Shown one piece after another: positions 56,894-64,000 of a DNA stretch of 64,000 nucleotides. The number at the start of each line of letters is the position of its first letter. The first letter of the stretch is position 1. The stretch covers positions 2,728,501-2,792,500 of the forward strand of contig NZ_AP026683.1 of NCBI RefSeq assembly GCF_025997995.1. Direction: 5' to 3'. Source of the DNA: Sediminibacterium sp. TEGAF015. GTDB lineage: Bacteria; Bacteroidota; Bacteroidia; Chitinophagales; Chitinophagaceae. The notes beneath the pieces are model-generated. The model had not been told where the DNA came from and did no database searches. It saw nothing but the letters and a program-made list of their open reading frames with translations. The position numbers and the translations under genes were made by a program.

Positions 56894-58873
56894 CAATTCA
56901 TAAACAGCAAACTGGTAGGGCTCCATCACTAGGTATTCGTGATCGGGCCCTACTTTTTGTTTATTGCCAGTCCAATGATCAACAATTTCAACGGGTGCAA
57001 ATCCATGTTCCTTGAACAAATACCAAGTAACGTAAGCAGCCTTGCTATTGAAGTTGAATAAACAGTAATAATGTTTTCCTTCCCCATGTCTAATGAAGCC
57101 TGCAACATGAATATTGTGCGGGGTTAACCAGGTAATATTTTTCTGATCACTAAACGCGGCAATGGATTTTCTCAATTGAATCAATTGTTGGGTAGCAGTA
57201 AAGATTTTGTTTTCCACTGTTCCCTCCACTTTTCTTAGAGCATTTTTCTCCCAGCGAATCACGGGTCGATGCATCCATCGGTTATCATAACTTTTCCCAG
57301 GATCTACCAAGTAACTATAATCGTTGGTGTACCCCACTTCATCACCATAGAATAACATCGGAATGCCGCCCAATAGCATGGATTGAGCTTGCATTAAAAT
57401 AATTTTATTAATAGCGTTTGCAACGGCAGGATTTTTTTCAATAGCATTTTTTAAAGTAGAATCGCCTATGTCTCCCGCCAACGCTTTCTCTAATCCACAG
57501 AGGGAAGCTAAACTGCCGCTGATACGGGCATCCTGTGTTTTTGGATTCACTGAGAACAATGCCCCAGCAGCAGGACTGCCTGCATAACTCCCTGAATAAT
57601 ATTCTTTCAAGAATTTACGATGTTCATACGCATTGAATCCAGCGGCTGCAATCATAGAATCATCATATCCTAATCCGATATCGTCGTGACAACGGGTGTA
57701 GGTAATCCAGGTAGTACCCAAGGGTTTTTGTAAGAGTTCATATTGTGCTGCCAACATTACTCTTGTATCACCTGTAGCCAGTGCATCCCATTGCAAAGCC
57801 ATTTGTGTAGCATTGTAAGCGATATCGCATTCTTTGGCAACAAATGCATCTGTGCCAAAATATTTCATGATTTCTTTGGGTGCCACAATGGCTTCTCCTA
57901 ACAATGCCATGCCTGGTGTAGCAATATGCACACAATGTTTAATCAAACGAAGAAGGGTATGTGCTTGAGGCAGGTTCTGGCAAGTAGTACCCAATTGCTT
58001 CCAAATAAATGCAGGTGCATCAATGCGTAAAATGTCAACACCTAAATTGGCGTAGAAGAAAATATTCTCCAACATGGCACTGAATACAGCAGGATTGGTA
58101 TAATTCAGATCCCATTGGTAATGATGAAAAACAGTCATTACCCATTTGTTGCATTCTGGCACAAAACTGAAACTGCCCGGTGAGGATTCCGGAAAAATTT
58201 CGGGCATGGTAGCATCCAGCTGATCGGGAATTTCTCTGTTGTCGAACATGTAAAAAAAGTCCTGATATTTTTTGTCACCCGCTTTGGCTTTTTTAGCCCA
58301 CTCATGATGATGAGAAGTATGATTGAGTACAATATCAATCATCAGATACATGCCTGCTGCTTGCATTTTTTCTTGCAAACTTTTAAATTCATTCAAGGTT
58401 CCGAAGCGTTCATCAATTTTTCTGAAATCAGAAACGGCGTAGCCACCATCGCTTTCTCCTTCAGGGCTTTCGAACAAGGGCATCAGGTGTAAAAAATTAA
58501 CACCCAGCTCTTGCAGGTATGGAAGTTTTTCAGGCATGCTTTTTAAATTGCCTGCAAAGCGGTCTACATACAAACTCATTCCGGTAATCTGATTGCTGGT
58601 AAACCAGGCACCCTGTTGTTCTTTTAGTGCATCTCTTTTTTTGAATGCCGGTTTTCTTTGTTTATAAGTTTCAATTAAAAGCGCTAATAAATTGTCAAAT
58701 GGATTTTCAATGGATTGACCATTTGTATTTCCGTAAATAGAATAATATAGTTCCTGTAATGTATTTGCATTGGCAATCATACGTAAATAAAATGCATGAT
58801 CAGGGCCGGCTATGTCCAGTAAATGGGTAAGGCAAAGTGTTTTTATTTTCTGATGCAATTCGTATTGAAACAT
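56888..58873 (-). CDS. Amylosucrase (GH13_4 family), cytoplasmic
   Basis: 661 residues with no signal peptide. A long helical N-terminal domain (about 1-85) precedes the (beta/alpha)8 catalytic domain, as in amylosucrase. Catalytic residues fall close to the Neisseria enzyme's positions: Asp285 in ILRIDA (nucleophile, Asp286 there), Glu327 in LLGEAI (Glu328 there), and His396-Asp397 in CHDDIG. DGGYAVSDFRKIDERFG and DNRWMHRP are also typical. It uses sucrose to extend an alpha-1,4-glucan and releases fructose. A pure sucrose-hydrolase or sucrose-phosphorylase activity in this subfamily is possible. It is the last gene of the MFS-fructokinase-amylosucrase operon, starting 2 bases after the kinase. 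Confidence 0.92.
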   Translation of the reverse strand: MFQYELHQKIKTLCLTHLLDIAGPDHAFYLRMIANANTLQELYYSIYGNTNGQSIENPFDNLLALLIETYKQRKPAFKKRDALKEQQGAWFTSNQITGMSLYVDRFAGNLKSMPEKLPYLQELGVNFLHLMPLFESPEGESDGGYAVSDFRKIDERFGTLNEFKSLQEKMQAAGMYLMIDIVLNHTSHHHEWAKKAKAGDKKYQDFFYMFDNREIPDQLDATMPEIFPESSPGSFSFVPECNKWVMTVFHHYQWDLNYTNPAVFSAMLENIFFYANLGVDILRIDAPAFIWKQLGTTCQNLPQAHTLLRLIKHCVHIATPGMALLGEAIVAPKEIMKYFGTDAFVAKECDIAYNATQMALQWDALATGDTRVMLAAQYELLQKPLGTTWITYTRCHDDIGLGYDDSMIAAAGFNAYEHRKFLKEYYSGSYAGSPAAGALFSVNPKTQDARISGSLASLCGLEKALAGDIGDSTLKNAIEKNPAVANAINKIILMQAQSMLLGGIPMLFYGDEVGYTNDYSYLVDPGKSYDNRWMHRPVIRWEKNALRKVEGTVENKIFTATQQLIQLRKSIAAFSDQKNITWLTPHNIHVAGFIRHGEGKHYYCLFNFNSKAAYVTWYLFKEHGFAPVEIVDHWTGNKQKVGPDHEYLVMEPYQFAVYELL

Positions 58874-58875
58874 AA

Positions 58876-59826
58876 TTAGTCAAAAATTTGATTATTCAAA
58901 TGTTTAAAAGCTTCCATAGCGCCCATGTACTCGCAAGTTCTTGCGCCGGCTTTATTGGCATTGATGACCATATGCGACCACATTTCCAATGAAAGGTCAT
59001 TGAAGGTGGCAGGTTCCAGTTTACTTAGCTGATATAAAACAGCGCCTACAAATGCATCACCTGCTCCGGTTGTATCAACGGGTTTAACTGGAATAGAAGG
59101 AATAATATGTTGTTGACCATTGTAGCCGAGTAAAGTCCCATCCTTCCCCAATGTAATAGCAAATACTCCCTTGGTCTCGTCTAATAAAATAGCTGTTGCG
59201 GCTTCCAGGGTTTCTGTGTTAGTTAACAACATGGCTTCTTCGTCACTTACTTTAAAAAAATTGCAGTTGCGTAAAAAATGCCAGCTCTGACTAACAAAAG
59301 AGTCTGTATTGTTTTTGAATAACAGATGACGATAGTTGGGATCGAAGCTGATGAAAATATTATGGTGCAGCGCTTTCTGAAGCAGGTGCAAATAAGCAGC
59401 CTGCAAAGGGCCTGGTAAAAAACCAGTTGCCGATCCAAAATGTATAATAGAAATATTGTTCAAGTTAATAGAATCTATATCGTCAATGGACAATTGTGCA
59501 TCGGCTCCTCTGTTAAAAACAAAATCTCTTTCGCCATTATTCATCAACGACACAAAAGCAAATGTGGTAAAATGGTTGGGGTCTTCTAACATCGCTTGAA
59601 TACCCACTCCAAAAGAACGCATGGTTTCTATCAACTGATAGCCAAAAGGGTCTTTACCTACTTTGGCTGCGAGTTCCACTTTGCCACCCAGTGCAGCTAT
59701 GGCAGCGGCAACATTGGTGGGAGCCCCCCCTGTCTTTTTTAAGAAGTTAGATCCCTCCGATAAAGGCATTCCTTTATCTGTGCAGATCATATCAATTAAG
59801 GCTTCTCCAATACAAAGAATTTTCAT
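58876..59826 (-). CDS. PfkB-family fructokinase
   Basis: 316 residues. It has the N-terminal GEALIDM and KKTGGAPTNVAAAIAALGG (PfkB signature 1) and the C-terminal PVDTTGAGDAFVGAVL signature with the catalytic Asp. The sugar-binding segment NRGADAQL and the partners on both sides (amylosucrase, sugar transporter) support fructose as substrate. It makes fructose 6-phosphate (or 1-phosphate) in the cytoplasm from fructose released by the amylosucrase. The gene lies between the two with gaps of 2 and 11 bases. Ribokinase-like activity is less likely. Confidence 0.9.
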   Translation of the reverse strand: MKILCIGEALIDMICTDKGMPLSEGSNFLKKTGGAPTNVAAAIAALGGKVELAAKVGKDPFGYQLIETMRSFGVGIQAMLEDPNHFTTFAFVSLMNNGERDFVFNRGADAQLSIDDIDSINLNNISIIHFGSATGFLPGPLQAAYLHLLQKALHHNIFISFDPNYRHLLFKNNTDSFVSQSWHFLRNCNFFKVSDEEAMLLTNTETLEAATAILLDETKGVFAITLGKDGTLLGYNGQQHIIPSIPVKPVDTTGAGDAFVGAVLYQLSKLEPATFNDLSLEMWSHMVINANKAGARTCEYMGAMEAFKHLNNQIFD

Positions 59827-59837
59827 ACAATTATTTT

Positions 59838-61172
59838 TTAATGGCCCCCCGAAGAAACCGCCTGCAGTTCTCCTTCAGGTTTAACATCTTTAATAAGCAA
59901 AGTGGCTGCACAAGCTAGCAATAATAATACACCTGCAAAAGAAATGGCTTTGCCAGAGTCGTTATTTAAATGGTGTTCCATAACGAAGCCAAAGCTAGTA
60001 GTTTGTAATATCATCGGAATCACAATCATCATATTGATGATTCCCATATATACGCCGTATTTTTCTTTAGGAATATCATTCACCACCATCAGGTAAGGTA
60101 TGCCCATCATGCTAGCCCATGCAATGCCAAATCCTGCCATCGGAACAAACAAAAGATACTTGTTTTCAATTTGAGGAAACCACAATAGTGCAAGGCCTGC
60201 CATCAATAAACAAACCACATGTACTTTTTTAGGACTGAATTTTTTAGCCATCCATACCAAGGCAAAAGCAGATAAAAAAGTTACCACATTGTACCATCCA
60301 TTCACTAAGCCTGCCCATCCCACTGCTTCTTCATACAAAGCTTTGTTTTCTGTTGGACTGGTTTTCCAAACAGACTGAGCAATACTCTTAGACGCATTTT
60401 GCCAATAACAAAACAAAGCATACCATTGAAACAGATATGCCAATGCTAGTTTCCACATCACTGCGGGCATATGAATGATGGCTTCCCCAATTTCTATAAA
60501 GGGTTGAAGCAACCCTTTCTTCTGTGCACGAAGAGCGGACAGTTCTTCTGGAGTAGGAGGTATCTCCGGCGTTTTAGAAATGCTCCACAACACAGAACTA
60601 ATAGAACAAAGAGATCCTAGAAAGAAAGAGCCAAATACCCAGTAAGGAATGGCACCATGCTGACCCGGAATATATTTCTGAAAAAGAAAAAGAGAAATAT
60701 TGGCCAGGGTAATGCCCAGACCGGTGAAAAAACTCTGCGTTAAAAATCCGGTAGCCAGCTGATCGCTAGGCAACTTATCTGCAATAAATGCACGGTAAGG
60801 TTCCATGGCGGTATTGTTGGCCGCATCTAACACCCATAACAAACCTGCAGCCATCCACAAGGTTGAGCTGAATGGATAGAGAAACAAACAAAGACTGCAG
60901 AACAAAGCGCCAATAAAGAAATAAGGTTTTCTTCTCCCGAAACGGGGATGCCAGGTACGGTCACTCAACACGCCAATAATCGGTTGTATTAATAAACCTG
61001 TCATAGGACCTGCCAAATTCAGCAAGGGTATTTCATCGGGCTTGGCACCTAAAAAATCATAGATTGGATTCACAGCACTCTGCTGTAAGCCAAAGCTGTA
61101 TTGTATTCCAAAGAAACCCACATTCATGTTAATGATTTGCATGAAGCTGAGTTTGGGCTTGCTCAATTGCAT
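59838..61172 (-). CDS. SLC45-like MFS sugar transporter (probable sucrose:H+ symporter)
   Basis: 444 residues from the ATG at 61172; the frame runs on to 61316 but that extension lies antisense to the divergent gene and has no membrane character. Twelve predicted membrane helices. The conserved [23 protein letters not shown] loop between helices 2 and 3 is typical of the SLC45/sucrose-transporter branch of MFS. Others include [14 protein letters not shown] and [15 protein letters not shown]. It is the first gene of the sucrose operon, so sucrose uptake across the inner membrane is the simplest reading. Maltose or glucose transport is possible. Confidence 0.88.
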   Translation of the reverse strand: MQLSKPKLSFMQIINMNVGFFGIQYSFGLQQSAVNPIYDFLGAKPDEIPLLNLAGPMTGLLIQPIIGVLSDRTWHPRFGRRKPYFFIGALFCSLCLFLYPFSSTLWMAAGLLWVLDAANNTAMEPYRAFIADKLPSDQLATGFLTQSFFTGLGITLANISLFLFQKYIPGQHGAIPYWVFGSFFLGSLCSISSVLWSISKTPEIPPTPEELSALRAQKKGLLQPFIEIGEAIIHMPAVMWKLALAYLFQWYALFCYWQNASKSIAQSVWKTSPTENKALYEEAVGWAGLVNGWYNVVTFLSAFALVWMAKKFSPKKVHVVCLLMAGLALLWFPQIENKYLLFVPMAGFGIAWASMMGIPYLMVVNDIPKEKYGVYMGIINMMIVIPMILQTTSFGFVMEHHLNNDSGKAISFAGVLLLLACAATLLIKDVKPEGELQAVSSGGH

Positions 61173-61238
61173 AGATAATATGTTAGTCTCTAAAAATAAT
61201 GAATTGAAGGCAAAAAAACATCCGCAGTGAAAATTGGC

Positions 61239-61246
61239 TAAATTTG
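61239..61246 (+). promoter_or_regulatory. Perfect Bacteroidetes -7 box (TAAATTTG) just before a start codon
   Basis: The box ends 4 bases before the ATG of the YcxB-like gene at 61251, so transcription would start at or next to the start codon and give a leaderless mRNA. No TTG-type -33 element is found at the usual spacing, which keeps confidence moderate. Confidence 0.5.
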
Positions 61247-61250
61247 CAAA

Positions 61251-61730
61251 ATGCAACATGCTTTTACCTACGAGAAGAAAAAAGTGATACAAGGGCTTCG
61301 GTACCATTTTGTACAAAGACCCGAAGTGAAAGTATTGGTTGTATTGGTAAATGTATTTGCTATTGTTGCCGCCATTTTGTTTTACAGTAAAAAAATAAGA
61401 CCCGAGCCCTTCTTATTGGGGTCTTTTATCTGGATCATGATGATGGCCAGTTTCTGGTATATCCTGCCGAATTCTATTTATAAGCAGGCTAAAGAAACTT
61501 TCCTAGATACTTTTGCTATTGCATTTAAAGACAGCGGCGTTACGCTGGAAAATGAAAAAGGATACAAGCATTGGGAATGGAATGAGTTCTCCCATTATTT
61601 TGAAAGCCCGCATTTCTTTCACTTATATTTTAATGCCAAGTCTTTTTTTATGGTACCCAAAGAAGGAATGGGCGAAGAATTCCGACACGAACTTAGAGGC
61701 GCGTTAAAGCGAGGAATTCTATCCAAGTAA
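61251..61730 (+). CDS. YcxB-like small membrane protein
   Basis: 159 residues. Two hydrophobic helices (VKVLVVLVNVFAIVAAILFY and PFLLGSFIWIMMMASFWYIL) are followed by a soluble PH-like domain (FAIAFKDSGVTLENEKGYKHWEWNEFSHYFESPHFFHLYF), which is the YcxB C-terminal-like pattern. The function is unknown. It is divergent from the sucrose operon. The proposed leaderless start fits the TAAATTTG box immediately upstream. Confidence 0.75.
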   Translation: MQHAFTYEKKKVIQGLRYHFVQRPEVKVLVVLVNVFAIVAAILFYSKKIRPEPFLLGSFIWIMMMASFWYILPNSIYKQAKETFLDTFAIAFKDSGVTLENEKGYKHWEWNEFSHYFESPHFFHLYFNAKSFFMVPKEGMGEEFRHELRGALKRGILSK

Positions 61731-61745
61731 ATTTTTATACCCCAA

Positions 61746-62180
61746 CTAATCTGAAAGTTCTTTACCCATAATTACATGGGGAATGGTGAGTTCAATAAAT
61801 GGCTCGCTCATGACATCATAGCCTAGTTTTTCAAAAAAATGAATGGAGTCTTTGCGGGCATGCATAATAATTTTCTCAAAACGATTGTCCCGGGCCAGGT
61901 TTTCTGCAAACTGAACCATTGCTCTTCCAATGCCCTTACCCTGCAATCCGGACAATACGGCCAGCTGACGCAAACGGACAGTGTCGGGAGAAACTTTTAC
62001 CAGCATGCAGCAGGCTTCCATAATACCTTCATCGGTATAGGCCAACAGTATATGATTCTTTTCTTCAGATAATTCTTCTGCACTAAAATCTAGACCAAGC
62101 GGTTTACGCAACAATTGGCGCCTCAATGCTACCATTTGTTCGTATTCCGCGGATCCATGTTGAATCATTTTTAGTGCCAT
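61746..62180 (-). CDS. GNAT-family N-acetyltransferase
   Basis: 144 residues of normal size for GNAT. The acetyl-CoA pyrophosphate-binding motif appears as RLRQLAVLSGLQGKGIGRAMVQFAENLAR, followed by the motif-B-like IIMHARKDSIHFFEKLGYDVM. This resembles the ElaA/YjgM-type branch. The acceptor substrate is unknown. It is convergent with the YcxB-like gene and divergent from acpP. Confidence 0.88.
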   Translation of the reverse strand: MALKMIQHGSAEYEQMVALRRQLLRKPLGLDFSAEELSEEKNHILLAYTDEGIMEACCMLVKVSPDTVRLRQLAVLSGLQGKGIGRAMVQFAENLARDNRFEKIIMHARKDSIHFFEKLGYDVMSEPFIELTIPHVIMGKELSD

Positions 62181-62278
62181 AACACTAATATAACCATGAT
62201 TTCTGAATAAAACCGGTCTAAAATCCAGAAAATACGCATTAATATGGCAGTCTGTGGAAACAAAAGTTGTTTAAAATA

Positions 62279-62307
62279 TTGCTTATATCTCAAAATGTAT
62301 ATTTTTG
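62279..62307 (+). promoter_or_regulatory. acpP promoter (Bacteroidetes type)
   Basis: TTG at 62279-62281 and TATTTTTG at 62300-62307 are separated by 18 bases, a good match to the TTG/TAnnTTTG pattern. The start codon lies 24 bases downstream of the -7 box, giving a short leader. Confidence 0.65.
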
Positions 62308-62331
62308 CCGCAGTAAACAAAAACTTTTACA

Positions 62332-62568
62332 ATGTCAGACATCGCAACAAGAGTAAAGAAAATCATCGTAGACAAATTGGGTGTAGACGAAGCTGAAGTA
62401 ACTAATGAAGCTTCTTTTACCAACGATCTAGGTGCAGATTCTTTGGACACAGTTGAATTAATTATGGAATTCGAAAAAGAATTCAACATCTCTATTCCTG
62501 ATGAGCAGGCTGAAACCATCACTACTGTAGGTCAGGCTGTTGCTTATTTAGAAGAGCACGCTAAGTAA
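62332..62568 (+). CDS. acpP: Acyl carrier protein
   Basis: 78 residues, acidic. The phosphopantetheine attachment motif is [12 protein letters not shown] with Ser37. It carries growing acyl chains for type II fatty-acid synthesis in the cytoplasm. The order acpP-fabF-rnc is widely conserved in bacteria. A hairpin lies between acpP and fabF. Confidence 0.99.
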   Translation: MSDIATRVKKIIVDKLGVDEAEVTNEASFTNDLGADSLDTVELIMEFEKEFNISIPDEQAETITTVGQAVAYLEEHAK

Positions 62569-62594
62569 GATATCTATTTAGTTAGGAATAATTT

Positions 62595-62629
62595 TAATCC
62601 GCCTTCTGATAAATTTGGAAGGCGGATTA
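62595..62629 (+). terminator. Strong acpP-fabF intergenic hairpin (attenuator or processing site)
   Basis: A perfect 12-bp stem (TAATCCGCCTTC / GAAGGCGGATTA, 62595-62606 with 62618-62629) has an 11-nt loop. It is not followed by a T-run, so it is more likely to tune acpP:fabF ratios by partial termination or RNA stability than to be a full terminator. Confidence 0.6.
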
Positions 62630-62650
62630 TAACATAAACAGGTTTGTTGT

Positions 62651-63904
62651 ATGCAATTAAAGCGCGTAGTTGTTACAGGTATTGGTACTATTACTCCCAT
62701 TGGTAATAATCTGGAAGATTATTGGCAGGGGTTACTAAATGGTATTTCCGGTGCTGCACCTATCACTTTATTTGATGCAAGTAAATTCAAAACCCGTTTT
62801 GCCTGTGAAATCAAGGGCTTTGACCCAACCAGTTTCATGGAGAAAAAAGAAGCCAGAAAGCTGGATCGCTTTGCACAATTAGCTATTTATGCAAGTGATA
62901 TGGCAGTGGCCGACGCCAAAATATCTGCAGAAAACATTGATGCAGATAGAGTAGGGGTGATTTTCGCCAGCGGTATTGGAGGTCTCCGAACTTTCCAGGA
63001 AGAGATGATGAATTTTGCGGCCGGAGACGGAACGCCAAGATTCAATCCTTTCTTTATTCCTAAAATGATATTAGATATTGCAGCGGGTCAGATTTCCATG
63101 CGTCATGGATTTCGCGGCCCCAACTTTGCTGTGGTAAGTGCCTGTGCATCCAGCACCAATGGCATTATTGCAGCAGTAGATACCATTCGTTTAGGCAAGG
63201 CCGATATCATTATTAGTGGTGGATCAGAAGCCGTTATTAGTGAAGCAGGCGTTGGAGGATTTAACTCCATGAAAGCCATGAGCGAAAGAAACGATGATCC
63301 GGCAACAGCCAGCAGACCTTACGACAAAGACAGAGATGGATTTGTAATGGGAGAAGCAGCAGGTTGTTTGGTATTAGAAGAATACGAACACGCCGTTAAG
63401 CGTGGTGCAAAAATATATTGTGAGATTGCTGGTGGCGGCGCCACTGCAGATGCATACCATTTAACCGCTCCACATCCGGAAGGATTGGGTGCGCGTAACG
63501 TAATGATTGCTGCATTAAAAGATGCAGGTATGCAGCCCGATGAAATTGATTATATCAATACCCATGGAACTTCTACTCCATTAGGCGATGGTGCAGAAGT
63601 GAAAGCGATTACTGAAGTGTTTGGCAGCCATGCGTATAATTTAAATATCAGTGCAACCAAATCTATGACCGGACATTGCTTAGGTGCAGCCGGAGTAATA
63701 GAAGCCATCGCATGCATTCAGAGTGTGATTCATGATATTGTTCCCCCTACAATTAATCACTTCACAGATGATCCTGAACTGGATCCGAAATTGAATTTTA
63801 CTTTCAACAAGCCACAGCAAAAAATTGTACGTGCAGCTTTAAGTAATACATTCGGATTTGGCGGACACAATGCCTGTGTGATCGTGAAAAAATTCGTAGC
63901 ATAA
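62651..63904 (+). CDS. fabF: 3-oxoacyl-ACP synthase II (KAS II)
   Basis: 417 residues, the usual FabF length. The catalytic Cys165 is in VVSACASSTNGI, one active-site His is in THGTSTPLGDG and the other in KSMTGHCLGAAG, with the GFGGHNACVIV C-terminal segment. It condenses malonyl-ACP with acyl-ACP in chain elongation. It follows acpP by 82 bases containing a strong hairpin, and rnc starts 3 bases after its stop. Confidence 0.98.
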   Translation: MQLKRVVVTGIGTITPIGNNLEDYWQGLLNGISGAAPITLFDASKFKTRFACEIKGFDPTSFMEKKEARKLDRFAQLAIYASDMAVADAKISAENIDADRVGVIFASGIGGLRTFQEEMMNFAAGDGTPRFNPFFIPKMILDIAAGQISMRHGFRGPNFAVVSACASSTNGIIAAVDTIRLGKADIIISGGSEAVISEAGVGGFNSMKAMSERNDDPATASRPYDKDRDGFVMGEAAGCLVLEEYEHAVKRGAKIYCEIAGGGATADAYHLTAPHPEGLGARNVMIAALKDAGMQPDEIDYINTHGTSTPLGDGAEVKAITEVFGSHAYNLNISATKSMTGHCLGAAGVIEAIACIQSVIHDIVPPTINHFTDDPELDPKLNFTFNKPQQKIVRAALSNTFGFGGHNACVIVKKFVA

Positions 63905-63907
63905 CAA

Positions 63908-64000
63908 GTGCAATTTTTAATAAAGCTATTTAAACCCAAAGCTGCTTCTGCATTTGAAGAACAGCTCAGCAATATGCTTGGCATCAGGCCGGGTAACTTG
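63908..64000 (+). CDS. rnc: Ribonuclease III, N-terminal fragment (3' end outside window)
   Basis: Only 31 codons are present, from a GTG at 63908 to the window edge, with no stop. The fragment contains FEEQLSNMLGIRPGNL, like the N terminus of Bacteroidetes RNase III, and the position after acpP-fabF is the conserved one for rnc. The catalytic domain is outside the window, so identification rests on context and this short match. Confidence 0.75.
   Translation, partial: MQFLIKLFKPKAASAFEEQLSNMLGIRPGNL

Noticed and set aside
59838..61316. Longer reading of the MFS transporter starting at 61316
   Set aside because: The extra 48 residues lie antisense to the divergent YcxB-like gene and lack transporter character; the ATG at 61172 gives the normal SLC45-like N terminus.
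1..64000. Mobile elements, prophage, tRNA or rRNA genes
   Set aside because: No transposase, integrase, phage structural gene, terminal inverted repeats, tRNA cloverleaf or rRNA-like stretch was seen on either strand.

Overview
The window comes from a low-GC, AT-rich member of the Bacteroidetes, most likely family Chitinophagaceae. A Sediminibacterium-like freshwater genus is my best guess but is not proven. The evidence is a SusC/SusD pair, FecA-like TonB receptors, Bacteroidetes-type promoters (TAnnTTTG at -7), many short-leader genes without strong Shine-Dalgarno sites, lipoproteins with S/A-C lipoboxes, a CzcA-TolC fusion, and the acpP-fabF-rnc order. I see no rRNA, tRNA, CRISPR array or insertion sequence. 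Coding density is very high, and the only gap above 300 bases is 37048-37485.

Layout. 1-2683: end of a DODA-type dioxygenase gene, convergent with a TonB receptor gene. 2824-6533: formylglycine-generating enzyme, sulfatase, galactokinase. 6557-8434: PAS histidine kinase on the minus strand. 8568-13969: a giant FG-GAP/ASPIC-UnbV lipoprotein, a vanadium-haloperoxidase-type PAP2 lipoprotein and a QueD-type enzyme, tightly coupled. 14081-17825: GH109 glycosidase, NahK-like sugar kinase and GH29 fucosidase, with overlapping stops and starts. 17864-24714 (minus): a signalling operon of two histidine kinases and two response regulators. 24779-31522: NIPSNAP protein, small exported protein, CzcA-TolC fusion and CzcB adaptor. 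31549-37047: TPR protein, LolA-like protein, VPS10/BNR propeller protein. 37486-49157: SusC, SusD and two more FG-GAP/ASPIC-UnbV lipoproteins. 49159-50720: two poorly known exported or membrane proteins. 50771-56893: haloperoxidase-type protein, outer-membrane barrel, a second haloperoxidase-type protein, TonB receptor. 56888-61172 (minus): amylosucrase, fructokinase and SLC45-like MFS transporter, a sucrose-use operon. 61251-64000: YcxB-like protein, GNAT acetyltransferase, then acpP, fabF and the start of rnc.

How they fit together. The first third reads as capture and trimming of sulfated, fucosylated, amino-sugar-containing glycans. The minus-strand operon near the right end imports and splits sucrose. 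The most unusual theme is the repeated pairing of about 1,150-1,200-residue surface lipoproteins, each carrying 13-14 Asp-rich calcium-type loops, with exported vanadium-haloperoxidase-type enzymes and TonB/SusCD uptake. There are three copies of each component in this window. This set is the best candidate for a poorly described system: a cell-envelope oxidative or phosphohydrolytic module coupled to nutrient uptake. Its substrate cannot be read from the sequence.
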